Under the pieces are notes generated by a model that saw nothing but the letters and a program-made list of their open reading frames with translations, had not been told where the DNA came from and made no database searches. From Iris pallida (taxonomy: Eukaryota; Streptophyta; Magnoliopsida; Asparagales; Iridaceae): 64,000 nucleotides of DNA. The stretch's first letter is position 1. Each line of letters begins with the position of its first letter. Of this stretch, positions 52,946-64,000 are shown piece after piece. Position numbers and translations under genes: made by a program. Location of the stretch: contig JANAVB010023996.1 in the NCBI GenBank assembly GCA_029216955.1, positions 16,560,034 to 16,624,033 of the forward strand. Reading direction: 5' to 3'.

Positions 52946-53437
52946 AGGTCAAAGTCAAACTTGGTCAACTCTACAGTCAAACTAAGTCAAATCAAGTCAT
53001 ATTAGGTCACAAGAAGTTAAACTAAGTCATACAAGGTCAAACAAGTCAAGATTAGTCAAATCTAGGTTAAAGTCAACTCCTGGTCAACATTCTAATCAAA
53101 CTAGTCAAATACTAGTCAACATGATCAATCTGGGTCAAGTCTAGGTCAAACTTAGACCAACTAAGGTATTGGTCAAACAAAGACTAGTCAGTTAGGGTAA
53201 TTAGGTCAAACATGGTCTGACTAGTTGAACTAGTCATTATTAGGTCAATTAGGTCATGGTTTGACCAATAGTTGACTTTAGTCAACCATGGTCAACAATG
53301 GTCAATTCTAAGTCAAATAGTCAAGGCTAGGTCAACACTAGTCAAGCTAGTTAGGTCATTCCTAGTCATTTCTAGGTCAATTAGGTCAACCTTGGTCAAC
53401 AATGGTTACTAGTAGGGTTTTTGGTCCATTAGGTCAA
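52946..53437 (-). repeat. GTCAA array in H left LTR
   Basis: About 28 GTCAA words in about 490 bp by eye, mostly as GGTCAA or AGTCAA, plus a few TTGACC/TTGACT. In element orientation these are TTGAC, the W-box core. Confidence 0.85.
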
Positions 53438-53523
53438 TTTAGGGTTAGCCCTTATGCCATAGGCTAGATACTCTTGGCCATAGGCCATCTTATAGGTTTT
53501 CATATAAACCTATACTAGAAGTT

Positions 53524-53526
<3 letters not shown>

Positions 53527-53593
<67 letters not shown>

Positions 53594-53604
53594 ATATATA
53601 TATA
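53527..53604. repeat. (TA)n microsatellite in H left LTR
   Basis: TA run with one C interruption near 53,592. The counterpart at 59,515-59,610 is longer. Confidence 0.95.
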
Positions 53605-54219
53605 CTCTATCTACCCATATACCAAAATAGGATTTCTATATACTATACAACTCACATACACATATTTATATAACATCACTATAGGAAAACTAATACAAAT
53701 ATACATATATCAATATATTTATATACCTATATATATATAAACTCATATATATACTATATATATAGAGAGAGACAAAGGGAAAGAGAGAGAGACTGAATGA
53801 GAGAGAGAGTGAGACAGTGAGAGAGAGGGGATGAGGTCTGGACAGGTTAGGACAGGGGGAGGGTCATGGTTCCCAGAAATTCTGGAACCAAACCTGGCCC
53901 AAACACACACACACACAGGATACATATATACATACATATGTATATATATACAACTACACACACACACCACCATTTCTCCCCAAATTTGACCCACACTCAC
54001 ACATACATATATACTACACATATACATACTAAAATACACTAGTCCAAAGTATTAAACTCAAACAAAATCGATTTGAAATTCGATTTTGCAAAAACTGGAA
54101 AAAAACCCAAAACTGTGAACTGTGCACTGTTGCTCGAAAATGGGTAATTTGATTTTCGTGCACTAAACCGAGCTATGGCTCGCAACCAAGGGTTGGTAAC
54201 TGACACCCCATAGATACTC

Positions 54220-54720
54220 TAGTGTCCCAAGTCACTGACACGACACCACGACACCGTTTCGCGTGTCCAAACACGCAAAACATTCAATCGGGTAAACTCC
54301 TGACACGCGCACGAATAACAGTATCGTGCACGCGGTTACACGCGTCGTACTCACGACACAGGACACGACGCACAACGTGCTCGTGTCCACGTGTACGCCA
54401 CGTGTAGGGCTTCATGCCCGTGTTACTACGAGACGCTCTAGTGTCGTGTCCATGCGATACGACACACTCAAAGTTGTGCGCGCGCGCGTGTGCGCTGACA
54501 GCGCGTGTCCAGTACGAGTGAGTTTTCTCACTCGACACGACACGACGCGACACGAGACTTTGGGGGCATGTTCACAGACATTGCCCCCTTGTCTGTGTTA
54601 AGTTACACGTGTCCTAGTGGCCTGTGTAGTGCACACGAGGTGTCGGGTAGCAGGGCATGCACGATGGGCTCGTGCGGTCGGTTCGTGTCCAATTTGGACA
54701 CGGACACAGCACGATAATGT
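54220..54720. repeat. CG-rich ACGTG/CACGA island in H left LTR
   Basis: About 500 bp packed with CGACAC, ACGTG and GTGTCGTG words. It includes two CACGTG hexamers near 54,389 and 54,399, a GCGCGCGCGCG run near 54,479, and a GAGTGAG-TTTT-CTCACTC hairpin near 54,518. It is duplicated at 60,230-60,730. Open frames here are composition artefacts. Confidence 0.8.
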
Positions 54721-55795
54721 GCTCAGTCTACTTGATTAGTGATCAGCAAGTCTAGGGCTTCTAGTTTGTATAATTTGTTTCACAAATCGACCATATCGAA
54801 TCCATTGTGGCATTTCACCAAACAAGGATTTTAGCCCTACGATACGTGTCCGATACGGACACCAAAACACATCAAAATCCCACCAAACTTTACCCACAGT
54901 ATTGTTATTCCTATATGAATGCAATTATGAAAGAAAAACAAGAATTTGACTAGGTTTGTGAGAAAATACCTATTGTGCAAATCCAAGGAAAAATAATGAG
55001 AATGGGGTTGTGTGATCTCCAACTCGATGATGCCCAAGCTCCCAAATTCTGAATTTCTAGCTTCCCTTAGCTCCCTAGATGTTGTAGGGTTCCAATGCAA
55101 GAGACTAGAGTCAATTTGGACCAAGAATGATCAAGTTATCAAGGGTTGAAGGAAAAGGGAATTTTGTGGATTTAATTTTATTTAATTTTGTTCATGAATA
55201 AATCCATGGGGTTTATAACATGGGTGGGCTGCCAAGGGGGGTAGGGTAGATATTTAGGGCTCCTTTCCACCTTGCTAACTTAGCTTCTAAGTCTTGGACC
55301 AAGTAGATATTTCTAGGTTTTATGAAAAATATCTATAAAGCAAATATCTAAGATATTTCAATCCTAAGATATTTACAACATAAAGTAAATACCTACACTT
55401 AGTCTTCTAGGTTAGTTGCTAATTCCTAGATTAGGCTAAACTAGGTTAGGGACTAACATGACACTAATCAACTAATTAAATAATAATAAATCACATAAAT
55501 CCAAATAAATTCTAATAAATTACCAAAATACCCTTTAGGCTAAAAAGCCCTAATTTGATGTTCTAAACCTATGGTTAGGCTCACATGATCATGGTTAGTC
55601 TCTAGGTTATAAAATCTCTAGGGTTTACACTAGGGTTACACTAGTAAAATCACAAAGTCATAAGCCATGACTTAGAAAATAATTTTAAATTAACTAAAAT
55701 CACCAAAAATCATATCATGACTAAAACACCATTAATAAATAATAAAAATAATAATTTTTCAAAAATACCCCAATTTCAGAAAACTGGGTCTTACA

Positions 55796-55832
55796 AGTCT
55801 ACCCTCCTTAGAGAAATTTCGTCCTCGAAATT
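55796..55832 (-). other. Element H PPT and pre-PPT hairpin
   Basis: On the minus strand it reads AATTTCG-AGGA-CGAAATT (55,815-55,832, perfect arms), then AAGGAGGGTAGACT (55,796-55,809), then the LTR start TGTAAGACCC. Confidence 0.88.
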
Positions 55833-55987
55833 AAGATAGTCGTACTCCTCTAGGTCAAACCCCCAGTCAATCAGAGTCAAAAGATAACATGCAATCATAG
55901 TCCTACTGGTCGTGATTCCATAGTCTCGAACAGGGTAACTACACTATCTAGCATATCACAAGCATATCCTGACAGGTACTAATGGAA

Positions 55988-57304
55988 TCATACAACAAGA
56001 TGGGAAAGGAAGGACAGAAAAGACAAACCTGCTAACCCATCACCTGCAGCGTTGGTCTCCTCGACCGTCATCACAAAAGCTCCACCCCTCTGGTGCTGAG
56101 CTACAGGTGGCCTAGCCCCCATATAAGGAGGTGCAATAGGACAATCCATCTTCTGGTGAGTATCAGACCCACAGTTATAGCAAACCTTCAGCCTCTTCCT
56201 ACACTGCTCCCTGATGTGTCCCTGCTTCCTGCAGTATAAACAACTGATCGTCTTCGGGTCCTGACCTCGATACTGATGCTGCCGGGGTCCCGGGGCTCTA
56301 ACTGGCGGGGTCGAATGATGTGGTGTGGGAGGATGATATGTCTACTGGTGTAGCGTCGGCACTTTCTGCTGGAAAGCCTGACGCTTGGAGGATCCCTCAA
56401 TGTGTACAGAAGCCGGCCTCTTACAAGACAGAAGACGGTCCTCGATACTCCGGGCTAACTCTAAGCTCTGGTAGTAGTCAGTCATACCGTTCGCCACTAT
56501 AAGAATGCCAATGTCTGGAACTAGACCACGGCAAAACCTACGCGTCATCTCCTCAGGGTCAGCAACTAGGCTAGGAGCAAAACGGCTCAGGCGACTAAAC
56601 TCTGCCGCATACTCGTCAACAGAACGGTTTCCCTGCTGGATGTTCTGGAATCGTAGCCCCATGGCTACTCTAGCAGTGGTCGAGAAGAATTTCTTCTTGA
56701 ACTGGGTCTTAAACTGATCCCAAGTGGCTCTCCCTCTCGCGAATAATGGCTCATTCCGGAACCAAACTTCTGCCAAGTCTATCAGCAAAAATCCCGCTGC
56801 CTCGACCTGGAGGTCATCCGGCATCCTAACTCCAATGAGCTTCCTCTCTACCGAGTCTAACCAGTCATCTGCTACTACTATGCCCTCAGTCCCTAAGAAC
56901 TCCTTGGGATTCAGACCCATGAAGTCCTTGATCGTCCCTGCTCTCTGCCGCGGCTCTACAGGTGGTGGGACCACGGTACGTCCCTCAGAATGCTCCATGC
57001 TTTGGCGGAGTAGGGTGGTCTGCTCCTGATGGGTTGCTAGGAACCCCTGGATCAGAATGAGCAGTTGGTTCCCGTCGAGTGTGACGGAAGCCTGGGTAGG
57101 TATAGTGATAGGGGGTGGTGGAAGTATTGGGTCCTGCTGGGCCTGTGATGTGGAAGGTGGTTGTGGTATCTGGGTTTGTGGATCTGTGGAGTGGAGGAAT
57201 GTGGTAGGTGGAGGTGGAGGTGTATCAGTCAACTGGTCAGCTGACTGGATGGGGAGCGTGCCATTCTCAGGTGAGACATACCGGGATGAACGAGTAAGCA
57301 CCAT
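55988..57304 (-). pseudogene. Element H gag (capsid and two zinc knuckles; one in-frame stop)
   Basis: Starting at the ATG at 57,304, a 320-codon frame holds a P/Q-rich N-terminus and then the Retrotrans_gag capsid: FMGLNPKEFLGTEG, ADDWLDSVERKLIGV, WDQFKTQFKKKFFS, then QQGNRSVDEYAAEFSRLSRF. A TAG stands at 56,342-56,344. The same frame then continues with two CX2CX4HX4C knuckles (CLYCRKQGHIREQC, CYNCGSDTHQKMDC; 56,141-56,242) and ends at a TGA at 55,988. Gag forms the particle and the knuckles bind RNA. No protease or RT follows: the PPT is only about 150 bp further on. The stop may be decay or, less likely, a site of readthrough. Confidence 0.88.
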
Positions 57305-57525
57305 CTAATTTACAAAATAAAAGGACTTATAAGGACTTATTTAAAGTAAGCAATCATATGCAAGAAAATCTAATTATAATAGCAAACATGTGATGTATTT
57401 CCTATATTGCAATCCTAGTATTCCTCTAAGTGTTCTAAGCGTCATTTCTAATGTTGTCTAATTACCTTAAGTTCCTAATTGCAGGCATGCTTGGTACAAT
57501 AACGTAACCAAATAATTTAGTCGAC
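57305..57525 (-). other. Element H leader between PBS and gag
   Basis: About 220 bp, AT-rich, with no open frame. It would carry the packaging signal of the element if one exists (inference). Confidence 0.5.
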
Positions 57526-57544
57526 AGACCTGCATGGGCCACCA
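57526..57544 (-). other. Element H primer-binding site, tRNA-Ile-like
   Basis: The plus strand reads AGACCTGCATGGGCCACCA, nine bases before the LTR start at 57,554. It matches 19 bases of the recalled 3' end of plant tRNA-Ile(AAU) with CCA, two bases more than the common core of B. Confidence 0.8.
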
Positions 57545-57553
57545 CTAAAAACG

Positions 57554-61805
<4,252 letters not shown>

Positions 61806-62525
61806 TGTACTGATTTCCTCTGACGTTCAGCGAACGTTATGGACGTTTTCTTACTGATTCCCCCTGACATTCGTCGAACGTTATGGACGGATTGTACTGA
61901 TTCCCGATGAGAGGGACGATGCCACTGCTATACAGCCCGAGTGCCCATATGTGGAGGATTGTTCTTTATTGCATATTCACTATAGTACGGTTAGGTACCC
62001 TATTGCATGCATCCCTTATTTTCTATTATATATCACAGTTTATATGGCATGGTGTGTTTCTTGTATCTTGTTACGTTCCTCTGAGGACCTGGTTATCTCT
62101 CCAGGATTAGACGATTTCCCACAGGAGTACGGAGCGACATTGGATTCATCTTTTGTGGGCGACGAGGCAGTTCCTACTGATTTCTAGTCTATTCTTTATT
62201 GAGACATTAGTGGACATTATTTCTACATCTCTTTTTTTCAACTTTGCGAAGGTTGGACTCCGCTCTTTTGAGACTATTTTTATAGCTGTTTGGAGTGAGC
62301 ATGTTCACCCGGCTATCTTTTGATACACTTATTTATTTATTTGGACTCTATTATCTTCTGTGTTGAGCTGTGATGAGATTAGATTATATATTTCAGGACT
62401 GTGATTATTTTATTTACAGCTTATGTGCATATATGAGGATTCAATATATTGGAGTATTCTTCGTACAAGTGCAGCTGGCATGTTCACGTGCTTGGTCCTA
62501 TGTATTTTGGGACTGGGGCATTACA

Positions 62526-63694
62526 TTTGTTCCAGCATTCGAAGCTGTTCATGGATTGTGACTTTCTCTTGCTGACGCTTGTGACGGTTGGACTTGCCAT
62601 CCTCGTACCACAGACAATATACCTTGCCACCTTACTCTATGATTTACTTATTCTTATTTTCAGTTATTTATATTTAGCATTACTTATCTGTTGTTAGTAT
62701 TATATCACTGTGCGTCCAAGACACACTTGGGTGCAAGCGACTCTATCGGTCGTTTATACTTGCTTTTGTTATTTCTCTTACAATAACTTAGCCTAGTGAC
62801 CACCCATTGATGATGAGGTATTGGTATATCTCATATGGCCTTAACACTTGCTTTATCACGTGTTATGATTCACATGTAGGACACGTACTCGTGTAGTCGG
62901 CTGGCCACCGATATGTCTGGGGCGTGCGACGGGTAGGAGTTACTGCCAATAAAATTGCATGCTAGTGGAGTTGGCAGTTACTAGAGGTTCCTATAGGACA
63001 TGGATGTGACCCTACAAGGCATTTGGTGGGGAGAACAGTTCCTTAATGTATGAGTCACGTATGCACTTTCCTATTCCTGAACCTGTTGGCCTCTGACATT
63101 CGATGAATGTTATGCTTTGAGGTCCCTGGTATCCTGGTGGGACCATACCGAGTTTCCTATAGCCAGAGTGCCCATGCGTTGAAGGTTTGTTCTTAACTGC
63201 ATTATCACTGTAGAACTGGTAGGCACCCTATTGCATGCATCCCTTTATTTTCTATTATATATCACAGTTTATCTGGCATGTTCTTTCTATATCTTGTTAC
63301 GTCCCTCTGAGGACCTGGTGATCTCTCTAGGTGTGTGCTTTTATGATTTTTGGAGGTGTTTTAGCCAAGGCCGCAATTTTCTCCATTCTTTCGAAGATGA
63401 TTGACTTTGGGTTGTCTTGCTACTTTATTTTCACATTATTCCTGTATTATTCTCCTCATTAAATGGTTGGTAGTGGATCTGTCTCCGCCCAACTTTTGTA
63501 CAAATGATAAATTCATAGTTGATTTATATTGTACATTTGTTTTCTTATAGTGGATAAGATTAGTTATAATGGTTTACTGTATTTTGTAGCTCATTTATAC
63601 ATACGGGGTTTCCATACATTGGGTATACTTCGTATGCATACAGCTGGCATGTCTACGTACTTAATCCTAAGTATTTTGGGATTGGAGCGTTACA
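62526..63694 (+). repeat. Element D 3' LTR, part 2 (end)
   Basis: It resumes after the G insertion with TTTGTTCCAGC and matches 42,035-43,194: CTTGCCATCCTCGTACCACA, CACTTGGGTGCAAGCGACTC, GTAGTCGGCTGGCCACCGAT. It ends GGAGCGTTACA. Confidence 0.88.
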
Positions 63695-64000
63695 ACCTAA
63701 GACTCAGCACGATGAGTGTCTGTCTTAGACCCTTGGAATTACCCATATTATGGTGGCAATTAAGAAAGAAGTCCTTAAAGAGCGGGTATCTATTGCTCTT
63801 TACTCCAGAAGCCAGAGGCGCAACTACTCGCCTACGCCAACCTCAGAAGCTAGATGGTGGTAGGCCCCGCCCTCTTCTTTACTTCAGAAACTAGTGTCTT
63901 CACTCCAGAGGCGCAGCTGCCTGCCTGCGCCAACCCCAGACACATAAGGGTGTTATACCCTTTCCTCCAAAGCCAACGCCTTCAAAGTTCAGAGGCGCAG
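63695..64000 (+). mobile_element. Element C, right part (continues past the window)
   Basis: After the second ACCTA, the sequence of element C resumes and has no recognised coding domain. CAGAGGCGCA starts at 63,813, 63,906 and 63,990 (one copy partly varied), with CC(T/C)GCGCCAAC or CCTACGCCAAC after the first two, so a degenerate repeat with an 84-93 bp period begins here. Confidence 0.55.

Larger units (their letters stand above)
51571..55795 (-). repeat. Element H LTR, left copy (3' LTR in element orientation)
   Basis: It runs from TGTCACGACCCGCACCC to GGGTCTTACA, 4225 bp. On the plus strand the order is: shared terminus, HSE-like words (52,485-52,635), GTCAA array (52,946-53,437), TA array (53,527-53,604), GA run (53,763-53,831), CG-rich ACGTG island (54,220-54,720), and an AT-rich end with a TTATAAAC candidate TATA on the minus strand (55,211-55,219). 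Confidence 0.93.

Noticed and set aside
53743..54039. Cys/Val/Tyr-rich small frame on the minus strand (also 59,697-60,216)
   Set aside because: Read from CA, GA and TA simple repeats; not conserved in phase between the two LTRs of H.
54222..54717. Open frames in the ACGTG island of H (also 60,232-60,727)
   Set aside because: All are His/Arg/Thr/Ser-rich readings of the CGTG repeats on both strands, with no domain.
57526..57544. Possible tRNA gene fragment
   Set aside because: Only the last 19 bases plus CCA of a tRNA-Ile match. No D-arm, anticodon arm or Pol III boxes are present, and the position is that of a PBS.

Overview
This window looks like intergenic, repeat-packed DNA from a flowering plant with a retrotransposon-rich genome. 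Long LTRs, plant-type Ty3/gypsy gag and pol remnants, a Tat/Ogre-like element, an L1-type LINE and a Harbinger/Tourist-type MITE are all present. I see no host protein-coding gene, rRNA, tRNA gene or CRISPR array. Nearly all coding sequence is retroelement debris with stops and frameshifts. The species cannot be named from the sequence.

The window is a nest of insertions that can be unpicked from LTR ends (TG...CA), target-site duplications (TSDs), primer-binding sites (PBS) and polypurine tracts (PPT). I use letters for the elements. Left side: the 3' end of an element that starts outside the window (1-1841) and its LTR (from 1842), interrupted by solo LTR S1 (3445-7150, TSD aatgg). Next is Ty3/gypsy element A, with gag at 8038-8529 and protease/RT at 19533-20566. 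A is split by element B (8530-19527, minus strand, non-coding interior, TSD ggccc/gtccc). A is cut a second time at 20567 by element C, which runs to 22047 and resumes at 63695 to the window end.

Inside C sits element D (22048-63694, plus strand, TSD accta on both sides), a long-LTR element with a non-coding interior. Its 5' LTR is split inside a TA microsatellite by a LINE (E, about 22710-40717). E is split by Tat/Ogre-like element F (24464-37592). F's gag carries a MITE (28935-29356, TSD taa) and its 3' LTR carries a 5'-truncated solo LTR, S2 (34966-37257). D's 3' LTR is split by solo LTR G (49244-62525, TSD tttgt). G is itself split by element H (51571-61805, minus strand, TSD tgtac), a young gag-only element with two nearly identical 4.2-kb LTRs.

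Three themes stand out. (1) Elements B, D and H all have a PBS that appears to match tRNA-Ile(AAU) rather than initiator tRNA-Met. None of these three copies encodes pol, so they look like non-autonomous elements depending on an absent partner. (2) LTRs of B, H, S1 and S2 share a conserved hairpin-rich terminus of roughly 80-100 bp and dense clusters of GTCAA/TTGAC (W-box core), although much of the rest of each LTR differs. (3) The 3' untranslated region of F contains six short hairpin units whose stems show compensatory base changes, interspersed with about ten copies of a second motif. All identity statements are by eye; no alignment was run.
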